Counted from the first letter of the stretch, positions 52,081 to 61,234 are shown. The stretch is DNA of 64,000 bases from Secundilactobacillus angelensis (GCF_012641075.1 NZ_JAAXLJ010000001.1:62001-126000); one strand, 5' to 3'. The notes: generated by a model not told the origin, from the letters alone. Numbers and translations: made by a program.

Positions 52081-53076
52081 ATGACGGAATATAACATTGC
52101 GGTAGTTAACTCAAGTAGTTTTGGACAAGTTTTCAAAGAACACTGGCAGGAATTGGAACAGATTGGAAAAGTTGATCGTTTTATGGTTGATCCTGATATT
52201 CCAGGTCCTGAATTAGCTGAAAAATTAAAGGGCTACAACGTAATCATTTCAAGTGTGACCCCATTTTTCAAGGAAGATTTCTTTGAGAACAAGGATGAAT
52301 TGCTTTTGATCTCTCGTCACGGGATTGGCTACAACAACATTGACTTAGCTGCTGCCAAAAAGCACGGTACAAAGGTTACCATCGTTCCACCATTGGTTGA
52401 GCGAAATGCCGTTGCTGAAAACGCCTTTGCTAACTTAATGGCGCTGACCCGTCAAGCAGTGGCATCTTCAGAACGAATCAAAGCTGACCACTATGAAGAT
52501 CGTGCTCAATTCATGGGTAACGAATTCAGTGGTAAAACCTTTGGTGTCATTGGCTGTGGTAATATTGGTAGCCGTGTGGCCGAATTATTCCAAGTCTTTG
52601 GCGGCACTGTGATGATCAACGATCCAGAACCACATGCACCAGAAGGCTGGTTCGAAGCCAACCCATCTGTTAAGCGGGTTGAATTAGACGAATTACTCAG
52701 CAAGTGTGACTACATCTCATTGAACGCTTCACTGAATGAGGGCGACACCCACATGATCAATGCTGAAGCATTAAAAAAGGCCAAGAAGGGCGTTTACTTC
52801 GTGAACCATGCCCGTGGTGCTTTAATTGATGAAAAGGCGATGTTGGCTGCTGTTGAAAGTGGTCAAGTGTCTGGTTACGCTGCTGATACGATGGAAGTTG
52901 AACCAGTTCGCGCCAACCACCCATTCCTGAAGAACAGCCACTTCTTGATTACACCACATACTTCCGCATACACTTACGAGTGTCTGCACGGTATGGGTGA
53001 GAAGTGTGTCTCCGATGTGAAGAACATCGTTGCTGGCAAACCACTTGTTCGCGAATTAACTGGTGATATTAAATAA
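52081..53076 (+). CDS. D-isomer specific 2-hydroxyacid dehydrogenase
   Basis: 331 residues. NAD-binding domain GVIGCGNIGSRVAELF, catalytic Arg in LISRHGIGYNNIDL / VNHARGALIDEKAM region, and a C-terminal His in FLITPHTSAYTYE. ATG 52081 with AAGGAG; an upstream in-frame TTG at 52063 precedes it. Co-transcribed with uxuB. It may reduce a 2-keto acid produced in sugar acid breakdown or pyruvate (to D-lactate), but the substrate cannot be told from sequence. Terminator follows at 53087. Confidence 0.88.
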   Translation: MTEYNIAVVNSSSFGQVFKEHWQELEQIGKVDRFMVDPDIPGPELAEKLKGYNVIISSVTPFFKEDFFENKDELLLISRHGIGYNNIDLAAAKKHGTKVTIVPPLVERNAVAENAFANLMALTRQAVASSERIKADHYEDRAQFMGNEFSGKTFGVIGCGNIGSRVAELFQVFGGTVMINDPEPHAPEGWFEANPSVKRVELDELLSKCDYISLNASLNEGDTHMINAEALKKAKKGVYFVNHARGALIDEKAMLAAVESGQVSGYAADTMEVEPVRANHPFLKNSHFLITPHTSAYTYECLHGMGEKCVSDVKNIVAGKPLVRELTGDIK

Positions 53077-53086
53077 AAGTCTTAAT

Positions 53087-53125
53087 TAAAGCAGGGCGAT
53101 CGGTAACGATTTTCCCTGCTTTTTA
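53087..53125 (+). terminator. Terminator after the 2-hydroxyacid dehydrogenase
   Basis: AAAGCAGGG / CCCTGCTTTTT stem with a 17-nt apical part. gudD follows only 28 bp later, so readthrough may be its source of transcription. Confidence 0.8.
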
Positions 53126-53152
53126 GTTTGAAAATAGGCAGGTCTTTCAAAA

Positions 53153-54481
53153 ATGAACGTAAAAATTAGTCAAATGACGGTGTATCCAGTTGCTGGCCGT
53201 GACAGTATGCTTCTTAATCTAAGCGGGGCACACGGGCCATTTTTCACCCGTAACATCGTGCTTTTAACGACGAATACTGACCAGGTTGGGGTAGGTGAGG
53301 TTCCGGGTGGCACCGCCATTACCGAGATTTTGAATCAATCCAAAGATTTAGTCGTTGGATCCACCTTGGGCGAATATAAGCAAGTTCTGCAGAAAATGAA
53401 GCGTCAATTTGGTTACCTTGATGCCGGCGGTCGTGGTCAGCAGACCTTCGACCAGCGAACAACGATTCATGCAATCACTGGTGTGGAGACGGCCTTTCTA
53501 GATCTCATTGGTCAGTATTTCCACGTACCAGTGGCGCAGTTGTTAGGTGATGGCCAGCAACGTGAATCCGTTGGCGTGTTAGGTTACCTGTTTTATATTG
53601 GTGATAGTCAAAAAACGGACTTGCCTTATTTAACTGACGATGATCAAAGCGATGATTGGGGCAAATTACGTCGGCAGCCAGCCACAACCGCTGAAGATAT
53701 AGTGAAACTGGCGCAGGCAGCTTATAATCGTTATGGTTTTAAGACTTTCAAACTAAAGGGCGGCGTCTTTGATGGTGAAACTGAAGTACAGACCATGAAA
53801 GCTTTGCACCAAGCCTTTCCGAAGGCTAAGCTGGACCTTGATCCAAACGGTGGCTGGTCGTTGAAAGATGCCCTGCATTACGCGGATGAGTTGAAAGATG
53901 TGCTCCACTATATTGAGAACCCTTGCGGTGCGGAAGACGGGTTTTCTGGTCGTGAAATTTTATCAGAGTTTCAACAGCGCACACATATGCCAACTGCCAC
54001 CAACATGGTTGATACTGATTGGCGACAAATGGCGCATGCACTGGAACTGCATGCCGTGTCTATTCCACTGGCTGATCCGCATTTCTGGACCATGGCTGGA
54101 TCAGTTCGAGTGGCACAACTTTGCGATGCTTTCGGGCTGAACTGGGGAATTCATTCTAATAACCACTTTGATATTTCACTGGCAATGGCAGTGAATGCCG
54201 CTGCGGCAGCGCCGGGAAAAATCTTTGACATTGATACCCACTGGATCTGGCAAGACGGTCAGTACCTCACTAAGAACCCTTACGAAATTCATGATGGGGC
54301 AGTGGCTGTTCCTAAAACTAATGAAGGATTGGGCATTGAAGTCAATCTGAATGCTATCAAGGAGGCCAACCGGCTTTACGTTGAAAATCAGCTGGGTGCC
54401 CGTGATGATGCTGCAACCATGCAGTATTTGATTCCAGGTTGGCAATTTGATCCTAAACGGCCGGCGATGGTTCGCAAATGA
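53153..54481 (+). CDS. gudD: Glucarate dehydratase (enolase superfamily)
   Basis: Dehydrates D-glucarate (or idarate) to 5-keto-4-deoxyglucarate. 442 residues. Enolase superfamily residues: KTFKLKGG (KxK base), DLDPNGGW and ENPCG (metal ligands), NMVDTDWRQ and IHSNNHFDISLAM (His base), which are those of GudD. The ribosome binding site is weak and no separate promoter is obvious; it probably depends on readthrough from the uxuB unit. The aldolase (GarL) or dehydratase (KdgD) needed for the product is not in the window. Confidence 0.92.
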   Translation: MNVKISQMTVYPVAGRDSMLLNLSGAHGPFFTRNIVLLTTNTDQVGVGEVPGGTAITEILNQSKDLVVGSTLGEYKQVLQKMKRQFGYLDAGGRGQQTFDQRTTIHAITGVETAFLDLIGQYFHVPVAQLLGDGQQRESVGVLGYLFYIGDSQKTDLPYLTDDDQSDDWGKLRRQPATTAEDIVKLAQAAYNRYGFKTFKLKGGVFDGETEVQTMKALHQAFPKAKLDLDPNGGWSLKDALHYADELKDVLHYIENPCGAEDGFSGREILSEFQQRTHMPTATNMVDTDWRQMAHALELHAVSIPLADPHFWTMAGSVRVAQLCDAFGLNWGIHSNNHFDISLAMAVNAAAAAPGKIFDIDTHWIWQDGQYLTKNPYEIHDGAVAVPKTNEGLGIEVNLNAIKEANRLYVENQLGARDDAATMQYLIPGWQFDPKRPAMVRK

Positions 54482-54522
54482 GATTAGGCTAAACCTAGTG
54501 GCAAAAAGATTAGAGATTAATG

Positions 54523-54550
54523 TTGACATTCTCATTTTAAATGTTAAGAT
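54523..54550 (+). promoter_or_regulatory. Promoter of the brnQ T-box transcript
   Basis: TTGACA, 16-bp spacer, TAAGAT with an extended TGT just upstream. Confidence 0.75.
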
Positions 54551-54564
54551 TGGCAGTGTTAAAT

Positions 54565-54838
54565 CAATTACAAACGCTATGAGAAAGTTAAGTAGCTGTT
54601 CAGCACCTGTAAGCGAGCTTCGGTTGGTGAGAGGAAGCCAGAGTTGAACAGTGAACATCCCTTTTGAGCGACGTACCGAATTTTAGTAACGTACGTTGGG
54701 CACTCCCATTATCGAGTTAGCGTATCGTCCTAGCGACCGTACGTGAAGAGGTTATTTTAGCGATAAAATAACAAAATAAGGTGGTACAGTGCAGAAGCAC
54801 CCTTAGTTCACACAGAATGTGGACGGAGGGTGCTTTTT
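54565..54838 (+). ncRNA. T-box leader, Ile specifier, controlling brnQ
   Basis: Stem I with the TGAGAAAG and GTGAAC motifs; the specifier loop reads GTGAAC-ATC with ATC (Ile) at 54657-54659. The T-box sequence AAGGTGGTACAG (54778-54789) precedes the terminator AGCACCCT / AGGGTGCTTTTT (54797-54838). Uncharged tRNA-Ile should stabilise the antiterminator and switch on the permease. Confidence 0.88.
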
Positions 54839-54967
54839 AGTTTACATAGCGTATCAAACATATAAAGGTGGTGGTTTCCGTGGAAGATCAGATTAGTCAT
54901 ATTAGTCAGAACCAAATGAATTTTCAATTATTTAGCAATCATACACATATTACGGAGGTCTTCAATC

Positions 54968-56374
54968 ATGGAACAGGTCAAAGATTTAAATCCAAAACCG
55001 TTATCAGTTAAACAATATTTAGTCGTCAGCTCAATGCTATTCGGACTCTTCTTCGGTGCTGGGAACTTGATTTTCCCAATTCATCTTGGGCAGTTAGCCG
55101 GCGCTCACTGGGGAATGGCAACGGTTGGTTTTCTAGTTACCGCGGTGCTGTTGCCAATGCTTTCAGTGCTGGCCGTTGCCGTTACCCGGTCAAAGGGTGT
55201 CTATGACATTGGCCGTCCTCTGGGTCCAGCATTCGCACTGGCGTTTATGGTTATGATTCACGCTACCATCGGGCCATTATTCGGGACACCAAGAACGGCC
55301 ACGATTCCATTTTCAGTTGGCGTCCAACCGCTACTTCCTGCAAGCTGGACACACGTTGGTCTACTGGTTTTCTCAGTGCTGTTCTTTGGGACCGCATTCC
55401 TTGTTTCGTACAAGGAATCGAACATCATGACCAGTGTTGGTAAGGTTTTGAACCCAGTATTTCTGCTAATGCTTTTCGCAGTCTTCGCCATGGGTTTTGC
55501 TCATCCAATGGGCAGTGTTGGTAAAATGGCTGCTACTACAGCATACCAGCACGCATCATTCTTCAATGGGTTCTTACAAGGTTACAACACAATGGACGCA
55601 CTAGCTGGCTTAGCCTTTGGGGTTACAGTTGTTACCGCTGTTAATCAACTTGGTAAAACGACGCCCAAGAGCAATGCTAAAGTCACTGCCCGTGCAGGCG
55701 TTCTTGCCACAAGCATGATCGGTGTGATCTACGTTGGTTTAATCTTATTAGGCGCAACGACATTAGGTAAGTACAAAGTTTCTGCAGATGGCGGGGTTGC
55801 CTTCAACCAGTTAGTCACTTACTACATGGGTACTTTGGGTCACGCATTGCTGGCCACGTTGCTGACAGTGACCTGCTTAACCACTGCTATCGGTTTGGTT
55901 GCAGCCTTTGCACAAGATTTCCACAAGCACTTCAGTCGTGTGAGCTACCGTCAATGGCTAGGTTTCATGTGTGCGGCATCGTTTTTGACAGCTAACTTCG
56001 GCTTGGATACCATCATCGCATGGTCAACGCCAATGCTGATGTTCCTCTACCCATTTGCCATGGTACTGATCTTGTTGTCAGTCTTCTCACCACTATTCCA
56101 TCGTGACGGTGTCGTTTACGCATTCGTCGTTGCCTTCACCGCTGTACCAGCCTTCTTCGACATGGTAGATGCTTTCCCAGCCGTTGTTAGCCAGAGTGGT
56201 TTTGGTAAAGCCGTTGCGACGTTCCAGCAAAGCGTTTTGCCTTTCGCAAATCTTGGCATGGACTGGGTCGTTCCAGCTGTAGTTGGTTTGGCACTCGGAT
56301 TGGGTGTACACGTATTACGTCCAGTATTTGCTGCACGTCGTAGTGTTGCATCACAAGAAGTTCACAATCACTAA
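54968..56374 (+). CDS. brnQ: Branched-chain amino acid:cation symporter BrnQ
   Basis: 468 residues with about 12 helices. SMLFGLFFGAGNLIFPIHLGQLAG is the LIVCS family N-terminal signature. Imports Ile, Leu and Val with Na+ or H+. ATG with CGGAGGTC 9 nt upstream. Monocistronic behind an isoleucine T-box, which directly supports the substrate assignment. With the leucine attenuator and the second T-box permease it forms a set of branched-chain supply genes, each under a tRNA-sensing control. Confidence 0.95.
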   Translation: MEQVKDLNPKPLSVKQYLVVSSMLFGLFFGAGNLIFPIHLGQLAGAHWGMATVGFLVTAVLLPMLSVLAVAVTRSKGVYDIGRPLGPAFALAFMVMIHATIGPLFGTPRTATIPFSVGVQPLLPASWTHVGLLVFSVLFFGTAFLVSYKESNIMTSVGKVLNPVFLLMLFAVFAMGFAHPMGSVGKMAATTAYQHASFFNGFLQGYNTMDALAGLAFGVTVVTAVNQLGKTTPKSNAKVTARAGVLATSMIGVIYVGLILLGATTLGKYKVSADGGVAFNQLVTYYMGTLGHALLATLLTVTCLTTAIGLVAAFAQDFHKHFSRVSYRQWLGFMCAASFLTANFGLDTIIAWSTPMLMFLYPFAMVLILLSVFSPLFHRDGVVYAFVVAFTAVPAFFDMVDAFPAVVSQSGFGKAVATFQQSVLPFANLGMDWVVPAVVGLALGLGVHVLRPVFAARRSVASQEVHNH

Positions 56375-56516
56375 TTCACATTTATTGTTATGTTCAGAGG
56401 GAGTTGGCGTTAGCTGACTCCTTTTTGTGTTCTGTAGAAAGGTTGAGAAATGATATCAATTTGGGGTTAAGCGTATAATTAAAGTAAAGGCAGAGAAAAT
56501 AAAGGTGGGTGGATGA

Positions 56517-57851
56517 ATGATGCATCAAGAATCACTTTTTTCAAACCAGTCGCAAAATGACCCACTTGCCAGCAGGGTGCGCCCCAAAGATTTAGACCAA
56601 TTCGTTGGCCAACAACACCTTCTTGGCAAGGGGAAAATTTTACGGGAAATTATCGAATCCGATCAAGTCTCCTCCATGATTTTTTGGGGACCACCGGGTG
56701 TTGGCAAAACGACCTTAGCTGAAATTATTGCTCACAAGACAAACTCCAGCTTCTTAAGTTTCAGTGCCGTTGATAGCAGTATCAGTAAAATTAAGAAAAT
56801 TATGAAACAGGCCGAATTAGACCGGGAGATTGGTCAGCGTACGACTGTATTTGTCGATGAAATACACCGGTTCAATAAGGCTCAGCAGGACGCGTTCTTG
56901 CCCTATGTGGAACGGGGCAGCATCATTTTAATTGGTGCCACCACTGAAAATCCGTCCTTTGAAATTAATTCCGCCCTGCTCTCTCGCTGTAAGGTTTTCG
57001 TGCTGCATGAGTTGAAGCAAGATGATATTATCACGTTACTCAATAATGCTCTCAGCAATCCCGCTGGTTACGGTAAAGAATCGATCAAGATTACCGCGGA
57101 TGAGATTCAAGCGATTGCTAATTTTGCCGATGGTGATGCCCGAACCGCTCTCAATACTTTGGAGATGGCAATACTGAACGGCGATAAGCAGGAAGATGGC
57201 ACCACTGTCACCATGGATGATCTCAGTCAGTTGATCACCCGGAAGTTCTCGCTTTATGACAAGAATGGCGAAGAGCACTACAACATTATTTCAGCATTAC
57301 ACAAATCCATGCGTAATAGTGACGTGGATGCCGCTATTTACTGGCTGTCACGGATGCTGGAAGGCGGCGAAGATCCACTGTACATCGCCAGACGGTTGGT
57401 GCGCTTTGCCAGTGAGGATGTGGGTCTAGCAGATACGAACGCACTGAACGTAGCAATCAACGTTTTTCAGGCTTGCCAATTTCTTGGGATGCCAGAGTGT
57501 GACGTTCATTTGGTAGAGGCAGTGACTTACCTATCATTAGCCCCCAAATCCAACGCGATTTATAAAGCACGGTTGGCTGCGGCCAAGGATGTGAAACAAA
57601 CTGCCAATGATCCAGTACCATTGCAGATCCGGAATGCGCCAACCAAGTTGATGAAGGACTTGGGGTATGGCGAGGGCTATGAATTAGCGCAAAATTACAA
57701 AGATAAACTGACTACTATGAAGACCATGCCACCTTCCGTGGATGGTCATGAGTATTATCTGCCAACGAGCCAAGGCCATGAAGACCGGTTTAAGGAACGG
57801 CTTGCGCAGATCAAGGCTTGGCATAAGGAACATGATACGGAGAGTGAGTGA
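56517..57851 (+). CDS. rarA: Replication-associated recombination protein A (AAA+ ATPase)
   Basis: 444 residues. PLASRVRPKDLDQFVGQQHLLG at the start, Walker A GPPGVGKTT, Walker B VDEIHRFN, sensor 1 IGATTENPSFEIN and arginine finger SALLSRCKVF are the RarA/MgsA/Mgs1 hallmarks; the C-terminal tetramerisation domain starts near residue 240. It acts at stalled replication forks. AAGGTGG precedes two consecutive ATG codons (56517, 56520). Followed by palindromic repeat copy C. Confidence 0.96.
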   Translation: MMHQESLFSNQSQNDPLASRVRPKDLDQFVGQQHLLGKGKILREIIESDQVSSMIFWGPPGVGKTTLAEIIAHKTNSSFLSFSAVDSSISKIKKIMKQAELDREIGQRTTVFVDEIHRFNKAQQDAFLPYVERGSIILIGATTENPSFEINSALLSRCKVFVLHELKQDDIITLLNNALSNPAGYGKESIKITADEIQAIANFADGDARTALNTLEMAILNGDKQEDGTTVTMDDLSQLITRKFSLYDKNGEEHYNIISALHKSMRNSDVDAAIYWLSRMLEGGEDPLYIARRLVRFASEDVGLADTNALNVAINVFQACQFLGMPECDVHLVEAVTYLSLAPKSNAIYKARLAAAKDVKQTANDPVPLQIRNAPTKLMKDLGYGEGYELAQNYKDKLTTMKTMPPSVDGHEYYLPTSQGHEDRFKERLAQIKAWHKEHDTESE

Positions 57852-57975
57852 CGAAACTCGGTAGATTCCAGAATGTAACGCAAATAATGCCGGTTCCGGT
57901 GAAATCCCCGGAGCTGGCATTATTTGCGTTACATGGCCGGAATCTGAGTTTGGGAGCGCGATTGGACTATATTGG
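57848..57975. repeat. Palindromic intergenic repeat, copy C
   Basis: Arms AACTCGGTAGATTCCAG-AATGTAACGCAAATAATGCC (57853-57889, in two parts) and GGCATTATTTGCGTTACAT-GGCCGGAATCTGAGTT pair over nearly their whole length, with an inner CCGG stem. The tail GAGCGCGATTGGACTATATT corresponds to the GAACACGATTCGGCTAGGT of copy B. Confidence 0.8.
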
Positions 57976-58152
57976 ATTATTGAACGAAAGGCTAATTTAT
58001 AAGTAATATTACGGATATGAGTGTATGAAAATACTTGCCAGTATAAACTCAAGGGATAGCACCTTTTTCATTAACAAACGAAGTCAGAAACTAAGAGTAA
58101 TCAACAATAGTTGTGTATAATAAGGTTACTAATTAAATGGGGGGAGTCGACC

Positions 58153-58452
58153 ATGCCACTATTAGCCATTATTATTGATATCATTACCGCTGCCGCCTAT
58201 TTTTTCCAGATTAGAGCAGGCTCACTACCAATTTACTCGTTGGGGATTATCATTCAGGCTGTTGCAACGTTGATGTTGATTGTTTGGACCTTTACGTATC
58301 ATCGCAAAAAATACCGTAATCCAATAATATTTGGGTTCTTCACAGCAACGATTTCTTACGGAATCATTTTGATTTCTGCAGCTGTTAATGCGCTGGTACT
58401 GGTGTTATATGTGATGAATATCATGGGAATCAATAACGTTATTTTCCGGTAA
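58153..58452 (+). CDS. Small membrane protein, three helices
   Basis: 99 residues with three hydrophobic segments (about 3-20, 28-45, 60-90) and a short basic loop YHRKKYRNP. No family recognised. ATG 58153 with GGGGGGAG 8 nt upstream; an upstream in-frame start at 58111 has none. TATAAT is present at 58116. A weak hairpin GATCCG / CGGAT (58511-58528) follows. The sequence context gives no clue to function. Confidence 0.7.
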   Translation: MPLLAIIIDIITAAAYFFQIRAGSLPIYSLGIIIQAVATLMLIVWTFTYHRKKYRNPIIFGFFTATISYGIILISAAVNALVLVLYVMNIMGINNVIFR

Positions 58453-58976
58453 AAATTGAATAATTTCTTATCTCACAAAGAAGATACTTATGAATGCAAT
58501 AATGTTTTTTGATCCGATAAAAGCGGATTATTTACCGTTTATCGTTATTTTTAAAGATTGAGTGCTGATAATAACATATTTTCTAATAGATCCGATAATA
58601 TAACGTTTAAAATTTATTTTAAGAGTGGTGTTATAATTAAAATGTAAGCGCTTTATATAGTTGAAGCGCTTGGTATTTGTGAAATCCCTCTGGAAAGAAC
58701 TTAAACCATGAGATAAACGCGCGTAGGCAACTCAACGCTCTATCTGAACTTACTTTCATACCAACAACTTGTATGCACGTTTTCAACTACAACTTTTGGT
58801 TTGGGGCTCTTTTACAGAGAGATTTTAGTGTGCAAATTAATGCTAAAACATTTAAAAATTAATATTGAACAATGTTTCGGTTCCACGTTTTAATCTGGGG
58901 ACTGAATTTTTTTATTCCCAGGCTTTAGTATGATATTATAGTTATAAAGAAAGTCCAATTTGGAGGGTAGCTATCT
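58453..58976. other. 520-bp gene-free region with promoter-like and cre-like elements
   Basis: AT-rich, no convincing ORF. GATCCGATAA occurs twice (58511, 58592). TATAAT at 58632 is followed by a cre-like TGTAAGCGCTTTAT (58643-58656) and a second AAGCGCTT at 58664. Further on, CTGGGGA / TTCCCAG forms a hairpin (about 58897-58921). It could encode a small RNA; the promoter of the gene at 58977 (extended -10 TGATATTAT) lies at the end. Confidence 0.4.
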
Positions 58977-59201
58977 ATGTGGCGCAAATATATCGGCGAA
59001 GTTTTGTCTGATCTTTTAATCATATTCGTCTTACTCGTTGTTCTCACTATCGGCAAAGGCGCCTACGATTTAATCACTAGCGGGCAACTTCACTTTTGGA
59101 GATACACCACATCACTGATTTATGAATTATTTGGTTCAGCTATATTTTTTGGCATCATGGAATTGGTGTCTATGCTGTGGAACCACCGTAAAAGCAAATA
59201 G
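58977..59201 (+). CDS. Small membrane protein, two helices
   Basis: 74 residues. Hydrophobic segments at about 10-30 (SDLLIIFVLLVVLTIGKGAY) and 46-64 (LIYELFGSAIFFGIMELV), with a basic C-terminus NHRKSK, giving a hairpin topology with both ends inside. ATG with GGAGGG 9 nt upstream. Followed by a clear terminator. No family recognised. Confidence 0.75.
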   Translation: MWRKYIGEVLSDLLIIFVLLVVLTIGKGAYDLITSGQLHFWRYTTSLIYELFGSAIFFGIMELVSMLWNHRKSK

Positions 59202-59216
59202 GTAACTGTTAACAGT

Positions 59217-59253
59217 AAAAAACGTCCCAGTTGATATGACCGGGACGTTTTTG
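59217..59253 (+). terminator. Intrinsic terminator
   Basis: AAAAACGTCCCAG / CCGGGACGTTTTT stem after the 74-residue gene. Confidence 0.9.
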
Positions 59254-59349
59254 CACAAACCATTATAGATTAAATGGTTGTTTGAACTAAACTTGAACAA
59301 TAATTGTGATCGACAAAACAGATTTAGTTGCCTGGAAATTCATGCCAGT

Positions 59350-60738
59350 TTACTGATACTTCACGCTCAGGCCGTCATCACGTTTGAGTAGCAGGTTGAA
59401 GGCAACCGCCCAAATAATGGCGCCGATTGCTGGTAGCATCGATTCATGGCTGAAGAACAAACTCACAAAAATCGCGATAAAGAAGACAACCGTCAGTGGG
59501 TTGGTCCATTTATATTCGGGCATCTTGAAGCCGTTCTTCTGGAAATCAGCGGAACGGCGATACTTGTAATGCGCCACCATGGTTAAAATGCAGACCAGAA
59601 TATAGATATCGCTGGAGACTGACGCAATGAAGGTAAATGCCGTACTCAACGCGTTAAATGAGCTGATGATGGGGGCAAACAACATGCAGGCTGCTGAGAA
59701 GAGGACGGCATAGATTGGAATCCCGTTGGTGGATACTTTAGTGAATGCCTTCATCTGTTTCGAGTGTGATTCTAATGCCAGTTGATACAAGTGACGACCG
59801 GTTGAGAAAATGGAGCTGTTCAATGTCGACATGGCAGCGGCGATAACCACCACGTTGATCACCTGAGAAGCGGCTGGCAAGCCAGCTAGCGTAAAGATTT
59901 GTACGAATGGACTTTGAGAAGGATCCAGTGATCGCCAAGGCGTAATGGCCATGATGACCACCAGTGAACCGATATAAAATAGCAGAATTCTGAAAATAAT
60001 TTGGTTGACTGCTTTCGGCAAAACGTGTTTTGGATCTTTGGTTTCAGCAGTGGTAATTCCAACGAATTCCATTCCTTGAAAGGCGAAGAAGACCATTGGA
60101 AAGGCCATGATGAACTGGTGGAAGCCGTTTGGAAACATCGTGAAGTTGTTAGTTAAATTACCCCAAGAAGCGCGGGTGCCGGCAGGGTTTTGGTGCTGAG
60201 TGAAGACCAAATAGATACCCACCAATATCAATACAATGATTGCGAGAATTTTAATTCCTGATAAGAACGTTTCGGAGTGGCCAAATGAGCTGACCATGGC
60301 AATGTTGACGCCAGTCAAAACGACCCAAAATCCAAGTTGCACCCATGCGGCAGAAATGTGGGGGAACCAAAATTTGACGTAGGTCGACAATGCGATTAAT
60401 TCGGCGTTGGCCACCAAAATTAATTCTAGCCAATAACTCCATTCGGAGAACTTACCCAATCTTGGACCAACGTATTTCCGGATAAACGAGACGAAAGTGT
60501 GCTGGTCCGGGTCGGAGTACATCATTTCACCAATTGCCCGCATCATCAAAAAGAAGAAGCCACCGATGATTAAATAAACTAATAGAATCGAAGGGCCGGT
60601 TCTGTGAATCGTACTCCCAGCACCCAGAAAGAGCCCGGTTCCAATGGAGCCACCAAACGCAATCATTTGAACTGCGACGTTGGACAGGCCACGACGCGTC
60701 CCATCCTTGTTGATTTGAATTTTCTCTGGTTTCAACAT
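59350..60738 (-). CDS. Amino acid permease (APC family) under T-box control
   Basis: 462 residues, 12 predicted helices. RRGLSNVAVQMIAFGGSIGTGLFLGAGSTIHRTGPS is the amino acid transporter N-terminal signature of the AAT/APC group. ATG with AAGGAGG 8 nt upstream. The leader is a T-box with a probable leucine codon, so it may import leucine or another branched-chain amino acid, though family homologues carry various amino acids. Monocistronic. Confidence 0.9.
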   Translation of the reverse strand: MLKPEKIQINKDGTRRGLSNVAVQMIAFGGSIGTGLFLGAGSTIHRTGPSILLVYLIIGGFFFLMMRAIGEMMYSDPDQHTFVSFIRKYVGPRLGKFSEWSYWLELILVANAELIALSTYVKFWFPHISAAWVQLGFWVVLTGVNIAMVSSFGHSETFLSGIKILAIIVLILVGIYLVFTQHQNPAGTRASWGNLTNNFTMFPNGFHQFIMAFPMVFFAFQGMEFVGITTAETKDPKHVLPKAVNQIIFRILLFYIGSLVVIMAITPWRSLDPSQSPFVQIFTLAGLPAASQVINVVVIAAAMSTLNSSIFSTGRHLYQLALESHSKQMKAFTKVSTNGIPIYAVLFSAACMLFAPIISSFNALSTAFTFIASVSSDIYILVCILTMVAHYKYRRSADFQKNGFKMPEYKWTNPLTVVFFIAIFVSLFFSHESMLPAIGAIIWAVAFNLLLKRDDGLSVKYQ

Positions 60739-60894
60739 ATGTTACCTCCTTAGCCACTGATTAATCACTACTGTTTATTCTTTAAATAACTTGGTAAGTG
60801 GTACCTGTTCAAGTACCCCAACACAAAATGTTGGCGGCATCACCCTGAATTGTTTTTAAATTGAATTTCAACATGTAATCGCCCACTTTCTAAG

Positions 60895-61168
60895 CAAAAA
60901 GTCGTCCCCGCACAGAATGTTCTGTACAGGGACGACTTTTCATCGTGTTACCACCCATCGTTCGTAGTGTTGTCACCACCGCTACCTCTAAGGCACATAC
61001 ATGCCCGGAATTTTATCGTGTTTCCCACGTATCGCAAGCTTTCACTTTTGATAATTGCTCAGAGCTCATCTTCAAAAGACGTTTTGGCCCATCCTTTCAC
61101 CAACGATGGTCGCTGTTCAACCTTACTGATCTTTCTACTCTTCTCTTCATTGCAGTTCGTATTAAGTT
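60895..61168 (-). ncRNA. T-box leader with probable Leu specifier, controlling the APC permease
   Basis: Minus strand. Stem I ends ...GATGAG-CTC-TGAGC, with CTC (Leu) at 61064-61062. The T-box GATGGGTGGTAACACGA precedes the terminator AAAAGTCGTCCC / GGGGACGACTTTTT (60895-60941). A minus-strand promoter TTTAAT-N17-TATTAT (-10 at 61181-61176) starts the transcript near 61169. The specifier assignment is by alignment to the brnQ leader and less certain than there. Confidence 0.85.
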
Positions 61169-61234
61169 ATGATAGATAATAGCACACATTATTAGAAAAT
61201 TAAACAGTTTTCACAGAATTTTTTAATGTTAGTG

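Noticed and set aside
54176-54658. 160-codon minus-strand ORF across the gudD end and T-box
   Set aside because: Antisense to two well-supported features and without start signals.
54881-55012. GTG ORF of about 43 codons running from the brnQ leader into brnQ
   Set aside because: A GGTGG precedes it, but it overlaps brnQ out of frame and the T-box already explains regulation; no support as a leader peptide.
58721-58921. tRNA or known structured RNA in the 58.5-59 kb gap
   Set aside because: No cloverleaf arms, TTCGA-type T-loop or CCA end seen; only an isolated hairpin.
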